Positions 26,417-36,076 of a stretch of 64,000 bases of DNA are shown one piece after another. Position 1 is the stretch's first letter, and each line of letters begins with the position of its first letter. The stretch covers positions 1-64,000 of the forward strand of contig CAKPHY010000006.1 of NCBI GenBank assembly GCA_934162285.1, written 5' to 3'. The translations under genes and the position numbers were made by a program. Source of the DNA: an uncultured Bacilli bacterium. Its GTDB lineage: Bacteria; Bacillota_I; Bacilli_A; RF39; UBA660. The notes below the pieces were generated by a model. The model saw only the letters and a list, made by a program, of their open reading frames with translations. It had not been told where the DNA came from and ran no database searches.

Positions 26417-27085
26417 CTAATCACCAAATTCATTTTGGTATGAAACAAGACTTGCAACTAAAATATTTTCATCATTTAAGAAATTATTCATAAATTTTGT
26501 ATCTTCATTTTTAACTTCAACTTCATAAGTAACTTCTGTTACTTTTTTGGCACTTGTTTTTGTTTTTAGTTTATGTTTAGGTAAAGATTTTAATAATTTA
26601 TTTACTTCACTTTCATTATTACTATCATATTTTAATACTAGTAAATATTTTGACTTTGATTTGAAACCAAACAAATAACCAATAAAATATAAAACTCCAA
26701 GTAATATTGAGGCAACAATAGCAATTAAATATAAACCAGCCCCAGCCATAATACCAGCAGATATACCCCAGAACATAAAACCAGTATCAATTGGTTCTTT
26801 TACGGCTGTTCTAAAACGAACAATTGATAAAGCACCAACCATACCTAAAGAAAGTGATAAATTGGCATTAACAGTTCTAATTATCAAAGCTGTTACCATA
26901 GATAACATTAATAAACAAAGAGAAAATGTTTTGGAATATAAAACACCTGAATATGTTTTTTTATAAACAAAAATGATAAAAATACTTATAAGAAATGCGG
27001 TTAAAAGTGACAAGCCAACATCAGCTAATGTAAGTGTTCCTGTAAATTGATTTAGAACACTATCTTTAATAATACTTAAATACAT
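26417..27085 (-). CDS. DUF4956 family membrane protein
   Basis: Function unknown. Four hydrophobic segments lie at about 22-43, 51-70, 73-92 and 105-138, and a cytosolic C-terminal domain of about 80 residues follows. The stretch GMVGALSIVRFRTAVKEP between the membrane segments is the typical conserved core of DUF4956. The protein follows the VTC gene by ten bases and is the last gene of the CotH-VTC-DUF4956 operon; this trio recurs in many bacteria, so the three proteins probably work together at the membrane. The start has GGAGGTATTTT. Confidence 0.82.
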   Translation of the reverse strand: MYLSIIKDSVLNQFTGTLTLADVGLSLLTAFLISIFIIFVYKKTYSGVLYSKTFSLCLLMLSMVTALIIRTVNANLSLSLGMVGALSIVRFRTAVKEPIDTGFMFWGISAGIMAGAGLYLIAIVASILLGVLYFIGYLFGFKSKSKYLLVLKYDSNNESEVNKLLKSLPKHKLKTKTSAKKVTEVTYEVEVKNEDTKFMNNFLNDENILVASLVSYQNEFGD

Positions 27086-27095
27086 AAAATACCTC

Positions 27096-27779
27096 CTATT
27101 TTATTGCACGACATAATGCAAATTTTGAAACTGCTTGGCGAAATGATGGAATTGTAGTTAAAATAATGGCTAAACTTTCAGGCAAGTAGTCATTAAACTT
27201 TACTTCTAATATAACTTGATTGGGATCAAGAACACTAAATGTTTCCAAATTTTCTGAAAATAAATCATAATTGTATCTTCCACTTCGAACTGAAGAATCA
27301 AAAGTAATCCGAACATCCGAAATGGGATAAGTTAAAGCCAAACGTTTATATTCAACGATCACCGATGGTCGCAAACACTTTATTCGCATATCTTTAATAA
27401 ATTCATTATATAACTTATCATTCGTCATGGCAATTTCATTTATATCACCATTAATAATTTTATAAAATGTTTCTTTAGATATTTTTGTTTGATCTTTACT
27501 TGTCATATTTTCATGCTTTAATTTCCGCTCTAATCTAATAAAAGAATCATCATAATCATAAACTCTAATTCGATATTTAGTACGATATAAAACCCCATCT
27601 AATTTTTCAAAATAAGCTGTTGATGCTAAATCATCAAAATATAAACTACTTATGGTATATCCATTCTTACCACCACTAGCAAGAGAATCAATATCCATTA
27701 TAGTCAGCAAGCGGTTTTTTAAAATTGTAGCCATTTTTGGTGTAATAATATACTTTAATTCATAACGATATTTTCTCAT
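27096..27779 (-). CDS. VTC-domain protein (polyphosphate polymerase-like)
   Basis: The VTC domain forms a tunnel; in yeast Vtc4 it makes polyphosphate from ATP. The 227-residue protein keeps the features of that fold: basic strand residues in RYELKYIIT near the start, YFDD (about 47-50), TKYRIRVYD and FIRLERKLKHEN, a later YKRLAYTYP-like segment (VEYKRLALTYP), and VILEVKFNDYLP with an acidic metal-binding Glu. The substrate is not proven for bacterial members. Its start overlaps the CotH stop in an ATGA, and DUF4956 follows immediately, so all three are co-expressed. An alternative is a role in sensing or binding polyanions. Confidence 0.85.
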   Translation of the reverse strand: MRKYRYELKYIITPKMATILKNRLLTIMDIDSLASGGKNGYTISSLYFDDLASTAYFEKLDGVLYRTKYRIRVYDYDDSFIRLERKLKHENMTSKDQTKISKETFYKIINGDINEIAMTNDKLYNEFIKDMRIKCLRPSVIVEYKRLALTYPISDVRITFDSSVRSGRYNYDLFSENLETFSVLDPNQVILEVKFNDYLPESLAIILTTIPSFRQAVSKFALCRAIK

Positions 27780-30658
27780 AGATCACCAAAATATCTTTCT
27801 ATTTCATCTTTCGACATGTGAAAATAACTTATTGCTTGATTTTTCATAATAACATCACGCTTTTTAGCATAGTTTTTAAGTGCATTTATTTCACTTTCCC
27901 AAGTAGACATTGTTAAATTCCACCTTTTTTGGTTGCGTTCCATCTCAGGATAATATAATTTATATAATTCATCAATTCTTGCTAAAACTCTTTTAGAATT
28001 CCAAACATTTTTTAATTGATAGCCTATTCTTTCTAAGTAAAGAGCTCTAAATTCTTTATTCTTGAGTAAACTTCTTAAGATCGTTGTCGAATAACCATGT
28101 TCAGTCATACCTTCTGGATCAGTTGAAAATGCAAAATAATTATGCCCAACATTATACATGGCATAATCCATATCAAACATGATTGCATGCCAGCGATTAT
28201 TATCAAAATAAGCATTCTGATAATATCTAGTATTAACAATATCATTATTAGTTGCCCAAGTTTCAGCAATCCAAAAATCAGCAATATCTTGAACATTAAC
28301 AATTGTTTTAATATAATCGTAGTTTTCTTTCAATGCCATATTATGCGTCTCAAGATAATTTAATAATTCATCATAACTTTTGATACTACCACTTCTAACT
28401 TCACGATCAATTTTTATAATATTAGTAGTATCTTTAGAAACATTTTGACGATTAGAAATAAATGAATCATCTATTCTTTCACGTAAATTATAAACACCAT
28501 AATAATTACCATTAATATATAAAACTACTGGTTTATATGCTTGAACTAAAACCGAAGTTTGACCATCTAAAAGACCAGTCATCAATACATCCCTTATTAA
28601 AGCATGTTCATAGTCTTGAGAGCCTGATCTTAAAACTAAAGAATCATAAGAAGAATAATCACGATTTGAAAAAACTTGATAATTAAGTTTTCCTGCTCCA
28701 TACTCTTTTTTAAACTTTAAGGCATAACTTTTTTTATTTAAATATCTCGCTGATCCTCCAAATAATTTAATACCACATGGTATCTCAAATGAAGAACCAT
28801 TTTGTTCGTAAAGAGAAGCGAAAGCGGCTTTTTCAAAAGACAAAGCACTTGGATTAGCTTGTAAAGCTTTAAAGTCACTAGGATCCATACTTAACATAAA
28901 TACATCCATTTGATGATCTTCATTAATGACATAATTATATGTTTGAACTTCACTACTAAATTTTTTATCTTCTAAAGCCATTACCTTTAAAACGGTTGTT
29001 TTTGATAAAGAAAGAGGACTTTTATATACTTTAGAACTAGTTGTTGGATTGGATCCATCTAAAGTATAATAAATAGTCCCGTGAGCATTTAAAGTAACTT
29101 TAAAATCTTGAACATTATTATAGATCCCTGATGCCATCGAAGAAGATGGTGCATATGAAATTTCAAATTTACCATTTGTATTTTTTTGATAAGGAGTTGG
29201 TGTCTTAAAATAATAAATTCCATTTTCAAGACGACCAATACTATAATTTAAAGGAATGTTAGCAACAAACATACTATCAACTATTTGGTTATCTTTTACT
29301 AAGTAAATAGATTCATTATCACCTATTTTGAAATTAGCATGCTTATATTTTTCAGTAGATAAATTAATATCTCCAGAAGCCATTATTACATAATATTCAC
29401 CAGATTTTAAACTGACATCCGGTAAAGCAAATTTAGTTAAATCATCAGTATTAGTTGTTAAATAATATTCTTTCAAATTAATTGTTTCTTTTGAATTATT
29501 ATATAATTCAATCCAATCATAATGGCTATTACCATTATGTGGTAAATAAATTCCATTATAATTCATTACTTCATTTATTACTAAAGTTTCATTACGTTTT
29601 AAATATTCATTAGAAAATGTTTTAATACCACTTTCATTATTGGCATATCCAGGACTTAAAACATTATTATTTTCATAAGTATCATCAACTTTAATTAAAG
29701 CTATACCATTTGGTAAATTTTTGTATTCAACTTTATTAACTATTTTATTATTTTTGGATAAAGTTACAACTCCATTAGTAGCATCCAGCTTAAATGAAGC
29801 ATGAATTTCACCATTGATAGTATCATTTTTACCACTTGTATAAATAGCAATACTTTCACCACTCTTAAGTTTTACATCAGGTAATTTATAAAGAAATGGT
29901 TGATTTAATGATGGACCTAAAGTATAAGTACTTAAATCAATTGTAGCAGCACTTTTATTAGTTATTTCAATATATCCAGAATAAATACCAGCTTTAGTTA
30001 AAAAATTTCCTTTATTTCGTGGTAAGATTTCTGTTATTTCTAGATCACTATTTTCTTCATACAAGGAATCTTGATATTCTTTTAGTCCTTCTAAAGTATT
30101 GGCATATCCTGGTGTTGCATTTTTACTTCGATACCAAGTACCATCGTTGTTACGAAACATTACCTCATTTTTTTCTAAAGCAACAGTATTGACACCATCA
30201 ACAATTTTTCCAGCAGGATTTATTAAAACAACATCTTCACCACCGGAGCTTTTTAACTTGAAATTAGTATATAAACCTTCAGATTTTATGCCTGCTAAAT
30301 AGACTATCAAATAACTATGAGCTTCAACTCGAACTTCCGGGAAAACCCATTTTACTGTTTTTTTAGTATCAGATAAAGCATAGTTTTTTAAATTAACTTC
30401 ATGATCTTTGCCATTATATATTTCTACCCAATCGTAATTATGACCAGTTGGATCCATAAAGGCTCCTTTATTTGAAGACATTATTTCACTTATTATTATT
30501 TTGTCAGTTACTATTTCTCCGTTTTCATCTAATTCTGCTTCTTTTAATGATGATTGAGGTTGATTTAAAAATTCTGAAATGATAAAAAATATTATTATAA
30601 TTACTATTGAACTGATTAAAAAAAGCATATTTTTTTTGAGTTCTTCTTTATTTATCAT
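27776..30658 (-). CDS. CotH-family kinase with lamin-tail and chitobiase-like domains
   Basis: CotH proteins are atypical protein kinases; Bacillus CotH phosphorylates spore-coat proteins. This 960-residue protein has an N-terminal transmembrane anchor (about 9-28), then three lamin-tail domains (about 50-165, 200-310 and 350-470, each with an ISEIM/ITEIL/INEVM strand and a DWIELYN-like loop), a chitobiase/CHB-type beta domain (about 505-580, GTIYYTLDGSNPTTS) and a C-terminal CotH kinase domain (about 585-955) with KKSYALKFKKEYG, LRSGSQDYEHALIRD, YNLRERID and HAIMFDMDYAM. The extracellular layout suggests it acts outside the membrane. It heads an operon with VTC and DUF4956 (ATGA overlap). 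The start has GGAAGTGACATT. Confidence 0.88.
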   Translation of the reverse strand: MINKEELKKNMLFLISSIVIIIIFFIISEFLNQPQSSLKEAELDENGEIVTDKIIISEIMSSNKGAFMDPTGHNYDWVEIYNGKDHEVNLKNYALSDTKKTVKWVFPEVRVEAHSYLIVYLAGIKSEGLYTNFKLKSSGGEDVVLINPAGKIVDGVNTVALEKNEVMFRNNDGTWYRSKNATPGYANTLEGLKEYQDSLYEENSDLEITEILPRNKGNFLTKAGIYSGYIEITNKSAATIDLSTYTLGPSLNQPFLYKLPDVKLKSGESIAIYTSGKNDTINGEIHASFKLDATNGVVTLSKNNKIVNKVEYKNLPNGIALIKVDDTYENNNVLSPGYANNESGIKTFSNEYLKRNETLVINEVMNYNGIYLPHNGNSHYDWIELYNNSKETINLKEYYLTTNTDDLTKFALPDVSLKSGEYYVIMASGDINLSTEKYKHANFKIGDNESIYLVKDNQIVDSMFVANIPLNYSIGRLENGIYYFKTPTPYQKNTNGKFEISYAPSSSMASGIYNNVQDFKVTLNAHGTIYYTLDGSNPTTSSKVYKSPLSLSKTTVLKVMALEDKKFSSEVQTYNYVINEDHQMDVFMLSMDPSDFKALQANPSALSFEKAAFASLYEQNGSSFEIPCGIKLFGGSARYLNKKSYALKFKKEYGAGKLNYQVFSNRDYSSYDSLVLRSGSQDYEHALIRDVLMTGLLDGQTSVLVQAYKPVVLYINGNYYGVYNLRERIDDSFISNRQNVSKDTTNIIKIDREVRSGSIKSYDELLNYLETHNMALKENYDYIKTIVNVQDIADFWIAETWATNNDIVNTRYYQNAYFDNNRWHAIMFDMDYAMYNVGHNYFAFSTDPEGMTEHGYSTTILRSLLKNKEFRALYLERIGYQLKNVWNSKRVLARIDELYKLYYPEMERNQKRWNLTMSTWESEINALKNYAKKRDVIMKNQAISYFHMSKDEIERYFGDL

Positions 30659-30706
30659 AATGTCACTTCCATTTTAATTCTATTCTAAAATTTTCTTAAT
30701 TTTACA

Positions 30707-32611
30707 TTATATTTCGTAATTGTCTTCTAAAGAAAATTCCACGTTTTCTTCAATCCACTCTTTACGTGGTTCAACCTTATCCCCCATTAAAACACTTACT
30801 CTTTTTTCAGCCAAAGCAGCATCATTAATTGTCACCTTTATGAGATTACGACGTTCAGGATCCATTGTTGTTTCCCATAGTTGCTCACTATTCATTTCAC
30901 CTAAACCTTTATATCTCGACACTAATGCTTTATTTTTATATTCACTAGTAATACTATTTTTTTCTTCATCACTCCACGCATAACGAACATTTTTACCATT
31001 CGTTATTTTATATAATGGAGGCATCGCAATATAAAGTTTGCCAGCTTCGATTAATGGTTTCATATATCGATAAAAGAAAGTCAAAAGTAAAATTTGAATA
31101 TGTGCACCATCATCATCAGCATCGGTCATAATTATAACTTTATCATAATTAGATTCAGTTATATCAAAATTACTACCACAGCCAGCACCTACAGTATAAA
31201 TAATAGTATTAATTTCTTCATTTTTTAAGATTTCTTCCATACGTGTTTTTTCAGCATTAATTACTTTACCTCTTAAAGGTAAAATAGCTTGGAATTTACG
31301 ATCGCGACCTTGCTTAGCTGAACCACCGGCTGAATCTCCTTCGACTAAAAATAATTCATTTTTATTAGGATTTTTAAACTGAGCAGGAGTTAATTTACCA
31401 CTTATAAGGCGTTCTTTTTTGCCTTTATCAGTGCCTTTTCTAGCTTCATCACGTGCTTTTTTAGCCGCTTCACGAACTACTTTACTTTTTAACATTTTAT
31501 TTAAAATGTTAGTAGCTATTTCCTTATTTTCTTCTAAGAAAAAGGCTAGTTTTTCCGTTACAATACTATCAACAACATTTCTAGCTTCAGGTGTTCCTAA
31601 TTTTGATTTAGTTTGACCCTCAAACTGTAATAAAGCTTCTGGAATTTGTAAACTTAAAATAGCTGTTAAACCTTCACGTGTATCGTTTCCTTCAAAATTT
31701 TTATCTTTGTCTTTTAATAACTTATTAGAACGTGCATAATCATTAAATACTCGTGTTAAAGCTGTTTTTAAACCAACTTCATGACTACCACCATCGCCTG
31801 TTTTAACATTGTTTACAAAAGAAATGATGTTTTCTGAATAAGTTTCAGTGTATTGAAAAGCCAAGTCTACTTTGATGTTGTCTTTAATTCCTTCAAAATT
31901 AACTACAGGATGGATAACGTCTTTATCATCATCTAAATATTCAACAAAACTTTTTAAACCATTTTCATAATGATATATTTCTTGCTTTTTTTCAATTTCA
32001 CTATAAACTTCTACAGTTAAATCACTTAAAAGAAAAGCATCTTCTTGCATCCTTTCACATATAGTACTAAAAGAAAATTGAATATTACCAAATATTTCTG
32101 AATCAGGTAAAAAGCGAACCTTAGTACCAGTCTTACTAGTCTTATCAAGTTTCTTTAAAGGAATGCTTACTTTACCGCCATTTTCAAAGCGAATATAGTA
32201 TTCATATCCATCTCTTTTTATATTTACTTCCATCCATTTAGATAAAGCGTTTACTACCGAAGCTCCTACTCCGTGCAAGCCGCCTGATACTTTGTAACCA
32301 CTCGTTTCAAACTTGCCACCCGCATGTAAAACAGTATAGATTACTTCTGGAGTTGACATACCACTTGAATGCATACCTACCGGTACTCCACGGCCTTCAT
32401 CTTCAATAGAAATACTTTGATCAGCATGCAAAATTATTTTTATTTTATGTCCAAAGCCATTAATTACTTCATCAATTGAGTTATCAACGATTTCCCACAC
32501 TAGATGATGTAATCCACGCTTGTCAGTAGAACCAATATACATTCCTGGTCTTTTTCTAACAGCATCTAAGCCTTCTAATATTTTAATTGAACTTTCGTCG
32601 TATTTTACCAT
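30707..32611 (-). CDS. parE: DNA topoisomerase IV subunit B
   Basis: ParE is the ATPase subunit of topoisomerase IV, which decatenates replicated chromosomes. It shows the GHKL ATPase domain (EIVDNSIDEV, DEGRGVPVGMH, GGLHGVGASVVNALS), the transducer domain, and the TOPRIM domain (LVEGDSAGGSAKQGRDR and MTDADDDGAHI). The GKLTPAQ...NELFLVEGDSAGG stretch and LHAGGKFETSGYKVSGG favour ParE over GyrB. ParC, normally next to it, is not in this position; CotH follows instead. Upstream in-frame codons run through the -10 box, and the ATG at 32611 (MVKYDESS) after TGGTGATACAC is the likely start, giving 634 residues. Confidence 0.93.
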   Translation of the reverse strand: MVKYDESSIKILEGLDAVRKRPGMYIGSTDKRGLHHLVWEIVDNSIDEVINGFGHKIKIILHADQSISIEDEGRGVPVGMHSSGMSTPEVIYTVLHAGGKFETSGYKVSGGLHGVGASVVNALSKWMEVNIKRDGYEYYIRFENGGKVSIPLKKLDKTSKTGTKVRFLPDSEIFGNIQFSFSTICERMQEDAFLLSDLTVEVYSEIEKKQEIYHYENGLKSFVEYLDDDKDVIHPVVNFEGIKDNIKVDLAFQYTETYSENIISFVNNVKTGDGGSHEVGLKTALTRVFNDYARSNKLLKDKDKNFEGNDTREGLTAILSLQIPEALLQFEGQTKSKLGTPEARNVVDSIVTEKLAFFLEENKEIATNILNKMLKSKVVREAAKKARDEARKGTDKGKKERLISGKLTPAQFKNPNKNELFLVEGDSAGGSAKQGRDRKFQAILPLRGKVINAEKTRMEEILKNEEINTIIYTVGAGCGSNFDITESNYDKVIIMTDADDDGAHIQILLLTFFYRYMKPLIEAGKLYIAMPPLYKITNGKNVRYAWSDEEKNSITSEYKNKALVSRYKGLGEMNSEQLWETTMDPERRNLIKVTINDAALAEKRVSVLMGDKVEPRKEWIEENVEFSLEDNYEI

Positions 32612-32627
32612 GTGTATCACCATAAAC

Positions 32628-32633
32628 ATTATA
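32628..32633 (-). promoter_or_regulatory. -10 box of parE
   Basis: TTTGCTATAATG on the minus strand lies 16 bases before the parE ATG. No clear -35 is visible. Confidence 0.5.
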
Positions 32634-32656
32634 GCAAATATTTTACTTTTTTCAAA

Positions 32657-32680
32657 CAAAAAAAGACTTTTTTAGTCTTC
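32657..32680 (-). terminator. terminator of cse60
   Basis: On the minus strand AAGACT-AAAA-AGTCTT is followed by T7; it contains the cse60 stop codon. Confidence 0.75.
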
Positions 32681-32848
32681 ATAATAAATTATCATTGCTG
32701 AAAAGCAATATATTTGCTCTTCTGAAAAAACACCAACTGCGGTTTGATATTTAATATCAATAACTTCTCCAGAAGTCTTACCTAAAAAATCATTTATATC
32801 TTTTTCTAAATCTAATTCATGATTTTCATCAAATATTTTAACTTTCAT
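32672..32848 (-). CDS. cse60: sporulation protein Cse60-like
   Basis: A 58-residue frame, easily missed because of its size. It starts MKVKIFDENHELDLEKDIND and ends EEQIYCFSAMIIYYED. The Cse60 (YteV) family of small sporulation proteins has the same length, the MxVKxFDxxHExDLE start and the EQIYCFSAMIIY end. Role unknown beyond a sporulation link. It lies between a promoter-like TATAAT (32860) and a terminator, so it is monocistronic. The start has GGTGATAAT. Confidence 0.8.
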   Translation of the reverse strand: MKVKIFDENHELDLEKDINDFLGKTSGEVIDIKYQTAVGVFSEEQIYCFSAMIIYYED

Positions 32849-32902
32849 ATTATCACCATTTATATTATAGAAATATTAAAATATTTTTTTTGTCAAAATA
32901 TG

Positions 32903-33568
32903 TTAAATATCACGCCCAGTATAACTATTACCTAAAGCTGGAAAATCAAGTAAATCACGAGGATTTATTAAATTACTACGCCAAGTAGTATAATTACTTT
33001 TACTTATTGCTAAATGAAGATGTTGACCGGTTGAACATTTATCATTTTTTTCAATACTAGGACTACCACCCATATAAGCAATTACAGTATCTGTATTAAC
33101 TAAATCACCAGTTTTTACAAAAATTTTTCTTAAATGCATATAAATACTTGTATATTCTTGACCTTTAATAGTGTGAGAAATAAATACTACTTGACCACCA
33201 CAACTCCAACTATTTTGACCACTTACAACTTTTACTACTTTACCTTCACCAATAGCATAAATTGGTACTTTAGAACCACTTGTTGCAATGTCTAAACCAT
33301 AATGAAATCCACAATTTTTTTTACCATTTAAGTAATAGCAACGATAATGATAATTGCTTGTTATTTTAGCTGCTTCAACTGGTCTTTTTAAAATTAACTC
33401 TGCTGGCTCTACAACAATATTATCAGTAGTTTCTTTATAACTATAAGTTGAACTATTAGTTGCCTTTGGTGCTTCAGATGTAAAAATACTTATAAAGCAA
33501 ATAACAACAATAAAAGTACAGAAAAATATATATGTTTTATTTCTTATTAATTCCTCTTTACTAAACAT
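32903..33568 (-). CDS. membrane-anchored M23 (LytM-type) peptidase
   Basis: M23 peptidases cut peptide bridges in peptidoglycan using zinc. The 221-residue protein has an N-terminal transmembrane anchor (about 10-30) and an M23 domain (about 70-205). The zinc ligands are visible as HYGLD (His 89, Asp 93) and HLHLAIS. Paired Cys (SCGG, CSTG) are also present in the tandem neighbour at 33637. The size and anchor resemble SpoIIQ-type or other spore-engulfment peptidases, but assignment is open. The ATG at 33568 follows AGGTGATTTAT; a GTG nine bases earlier overlaps that site. Confidence 0.85.
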   Translation of the reverse strand: MFSKEELIRNKTYIFFCTFIVVICFISIFTSEAPKATNSSTYSYKETTDNIVVEPAELILKRPVEAAKITSNYHYRCYYLNGKKNCGFHYGLDIATSGSKVPIYAIGEGKVVKVVSGQNSWSCGGQVVFISHTIKGQEYTSIYMHLRKIFVKTGDLVNTDTVIAYMGGSPSIEKNDKCSTGQHLHLAISKSNYTTWRSNLINPRDLLDFPALGNSYTGRDI

Positions 33569-33617
33569 ATAAATCACCTGAGGAACTATTTTAACATTTT
33601 TTTTAAATGTGTCAAAT

Positions 33618-33640
33618 TAAAAAAGCCTAAAAGGCTTTAA
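33618..33640 (-). terminator. terminator of the coiled-coil M23 peptidase
   Basis: On the minus strand AAAGCC-TTTTA-GGCTTT is followed by TTT, overlapping the stop codon. Confidence 0.8.
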
Positions 33641-34836
33641 AATTTAGTTACACGATCATACCAAGTTGTATGTAATTTAGGAAAATTTACTACTGTAATA
33701 GGATTAACAAGATTAGCTTTAGCTTTTGCCCAAGTCGTAAACATTCCTTCAGAAATACCAAAATGAAGATGTTGACCGGTTGAACATGAATCCCATGTTT
33801 CAATACTAGGGCTACCACCCATATAAGCTATTACTGTATTTTTATCAACATGATCTCCTTTTTTAACAAAAACTTTTCTTAAATGCATATAAACACTTGT
33901 ATAATACTTACCATTAACGTTGTGACTGATAAAAATAACTTGACCACCACAACTCCAAGCATATGGTTGAACAACCGTTCCAACAACTACACCAACACCA
34001 GCTGCATAAACAGGAACTTCCATACCAACTTTATTTAAATCTATTCCAGCGTGAACGTCGCATCTATACTTACCATTTAACCAATAACAACGTGGACCAT
34101 AAGCTGTTCCAAAATATCCGGTTTCTAAAGGACGATATAAAACAGTAGTTGGTGGAAGTAAATTTTTACCACAATTATTAATATCGTCATCAAGTTCACA
34201 ACCTAGATCAACATAAAATTTATATGTTTCTCTTTGAAGTTTTAAGGCTTCTTCTAAACTAGGTTCAGCTTCAGCAGTTTGTTTCAAAACATCACTTAAT
34301 TCACTATATTGTTTTTCTAATTCTGCTCTCTTTTTCACTAGTTCTGCTTTTTTAGTCTCCATGTCTTTTTTATCTTGTTCACTTTTCAAAAGCATACTAT
34401 TATATTCATCAACCAATTTACTATTATAGCTAGACAATTGTTCAGCTACTGCCGTTCGATATATTAAATCGGCAAAATCTTCGGCTCCAAAAATATATTC
34501 TAAATAAGCATTACTTCCTTCAGTTTTTTGTACAAAATTGATTAAACGTTTTATTTCTTCTTCTTTTAAAGAAATATTATTATTAAGTTCTTCAATTTCA
34601 TCTTCCAATACTTTTATTTTACGAACTAATTCATCAGCAGACACTTCATTATTATAAACACGATTTTGAATATCTTTCATTTCAGCTTCGGTCATATTTT
34701 GTTTATTTTGATTTTCTTGAATAGCTTTTTCAGCAGCTTCAAGTTCATTTTTAATATCTCTTAATGTTTTACCCGTAATCTTTAATGGCATAAATAAAGA
34801 AACTAATATTAAAAGAAAAATAATTTTATCTTTCAT
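33637..34836 (-). CDS. secreted coiled-coil M23 peptidase (EnvC-like)
   Basis: The roughly 399-residue protein has a signal peptide (1-21), two long coiled-coil segments (about 22-105 and 130-190, rich in Glu, Lys and Leu) and a C-terminal M23 domain (about 235-375) with HAGID and HLHFGIS as zinc-binding motifs. This EnvC/NlpD-like layout suits regulated cell-wall cutting or amidase activation. Its M23 domain is very similar to that of the neighbour at 32903 (shared MHLRK, GGSPSIE, CSTGQHLH), so the two arose by tandem duplication. The ATG at 34836 follows AGGTGAAAAA; an ATG 42 bases upstream is less likely. Confidence 0.88.
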   Translation of the reverse strand: MKDKIIFLLILVSLFMPLKITGKTLRDIKNELEAAEKAIQENQNKQNMTEAEMKDIQNRVYNNEVSADELVRKIKVLEDEIEELNNNISLKEEEIKRLINFVQKTEGSNAYLEYIFGAEDFADLIYRTAVAEQLSSYNSKLVDEYNSMLLKSEQDKKDMETKKAELVKKRAELEKQYSELSDVLKQTAEAEPSLEEALKLQRETYKFYVDLGCELDDDINNCGKNLLPPTTVLYRPLETGYFGTAYGPRCYWLNGKYRCDVHAGIDLNKVGMEVPVYAAGVGVVVGTVVQPYAWSCGGQVIFISHNVNGKYYTSVYMHLRKVFVKKGDHVDKNTVIAYMGGSPSIETWDSCSTGQHLHFGISEGMFTTWAKAKANLVNPITVVNFPKLHTTWYDRVTKF

Positions 34837-34883
34837 TTTTTCACCTACTCTAAAGATATTATAACATAGTTTTTTCAAAAAAA

Positions 34884-35516
34884 CTAATCTTTTAAGAGTT
34901 TACGAATTTCTTTATATCTCGGTGAATATTTACTAACTTCAGTCCAAAAAGCTTTTGAATGATCAAAATGAACAAAGTGAGATAATTCATGAATAATTAC
35001 ATAATCAAGAGCTTCTAAAGGGTATCTTATTAATAAAGAATTTAAAGTAACTCTTTTTAGCTTTCGATTACATACTCCCCATCTTGTTGACATTTTTCTT
35101 ATCGTTAAAGACGGAAAAGGAATTTTTTCTTGGAAAAGATTATAATTATATTCTAAACGCGATAAAAAAATTTTTTCAGTTTCTTTTTTTATTAATTTAT
35201 CAACTTGCTTTAAATCTTTAGCATATACTTTATGATTTTTATAATCTATTTCATTAAGACTATTACTAATAATAATTGAAAATTCATTATCTAAAATATA
35301 AATTTTAGTTGCTTTTTCCTTATTTTTTTCTTCTTTAGCTATAACTTTTTTTAAAAATTCAGTATTTTCCGAAAGAATTTTTTTTATTTGATTATTAGTA
35401 ACAAAATATGAAGTAGTGACTACTATTTCACCATTTTTAAAACGGACATATGTATTTTTATTACTTTTTCTTATCACTTTTATATAATATTTTTTATTCT
35501 CATATTCAAAATTCAT
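34884..35516 (-). CDS. YgjP-like zinc metallopeptidase (DUF45)
   Basis: The 210-residue protein has the M48-like DUF45 layout. Its catalytic H-E-x-x-H is VIIHELSHFVHFDHSKAF (about 173-187), with a downstream acidic residue as likely third ligand, and the conserved TRWGVC segment lies about residues 140-145. Members are thought to be cytosolic proteases or peptidases of unknown substrate. It has no signal peptide. The start has GGTGGTAAC. It lies downstream of the HTH regulator and upstream of the M23 pair on the same strand. Confidence 0.85.
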   Translation of the reverse strand: MNFEYENKKYYIKVIRKSNKNTYVRFKNGEIVVTTSYFVTNNQIKKILSENTEFLKKVIAKEEKNKEKATKIYILDNEFSIIISNSLNEIDYKNHKVYAKDLKQVDKLIKKETEKIFLSRLEYNYNLFQEKIPFPSLTIRKMSTRWGVCNRKLKRVTLNSLLIRYPLEALDYVIIHELSHFVHFDHSKAFWTEVSKYSPRYKEIRKLLKD

Positions 35517-35540
35517 GTTACCACCATTAACAATTATAAC

Positions 35541-35568
35541 AAAAAAAACAAGAAAAATCTTGTTCCTA
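35541..35568 (-). terminator. terminator of the HTH regulator
   Basis: On the minus strand AACAAGA-TTTT-TCTTGTT is followed by T8. Confidence 0.88.
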
Positions 35569-35575
35569 CCTTATT

Positions 35576-35926
35576 CTACCCTACTTTTTTGCTTATTAAT
35601 AATGCTGTTCTTTTAGGATCATCATTAATTAAACGATAAACATCGTTATATTTTCTGATTTCCTTAATAAAAGCAATTTCTTCATTCGACATTTTCACAC
35701 TACAGTCTTTACTATCGCTAACTACTGTTTTATCTTGACCAACCAAATAATCTAAAGATACATCAAGATTTTCTGCAATAACTAAAAGCTTATCAATTGA
35801 TGCTTTTCTGGTGCCTCTTTCGTAGTTACAAATTGTCGCATCAGTGACATTCATTAAATTTGCAAGTTCTAGTTGAGACAATCCTTTTGCAAGTCGTGCT
35901 TTTTTAATTCTTTCACCCGAAATCAT
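35576..35926 (-). CDS. HTH (XRE) transcriptional regulator
   Basis: A 116-residue protein with a Cro/C1-type helix-turn-helix at residues 5-60 (KKARLAKGLSQLELANLM then NVTDATICNYERGTRKAS) and a short C-terminal part rich in Lys and charged residues. It is a likely DNA-binding repressor; the target is unknown. The ATG at 35926 follows AGGAGGAATGT; an earlier in-frame codon would overlap that site. It lies downstream of ssb on the same strand. Confidence 0.85.
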   Translation of the reverse strand: MISGERIKKARLAKGLSQLELANLMNVTDATICNYERGTRKASIDKLLVIAENLDVSLDYLVGQDKTVVSDSKDCSVKMSNEEIAFIKEIRKYNDVYRLINDDPKRTALLISKKVG

Positions 35927-36076
35927 ACATTCCTCCTTATACAATTATTTGCTAGTACAATCTTTATTAAAGATTATAGCAATTATATTTCAAAAAAAGC
36001 ACATTATTGACGAAATGTTAGTGAATTACATTCCTGTTTTTCATTCTATTTTATCTTTTTTATAGACATTTAAAGA

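Noticed and set aside
30707..32611. GyrB instead of ParE
   Set aside because: Sequence around NELFLVEGDSAGGSAKQ and LHAGGKFETSGYKVSGG is closer to ParE. Lack of parC next door leaves a small doubt.
32903..33568. Naming the anchored M23 peptidase SpoIIQ
   Set aside because: The anchor and size fit, but no spoIIQ-specific feature or neighbour (such as spoIID or spoIIIA genes) is visible.
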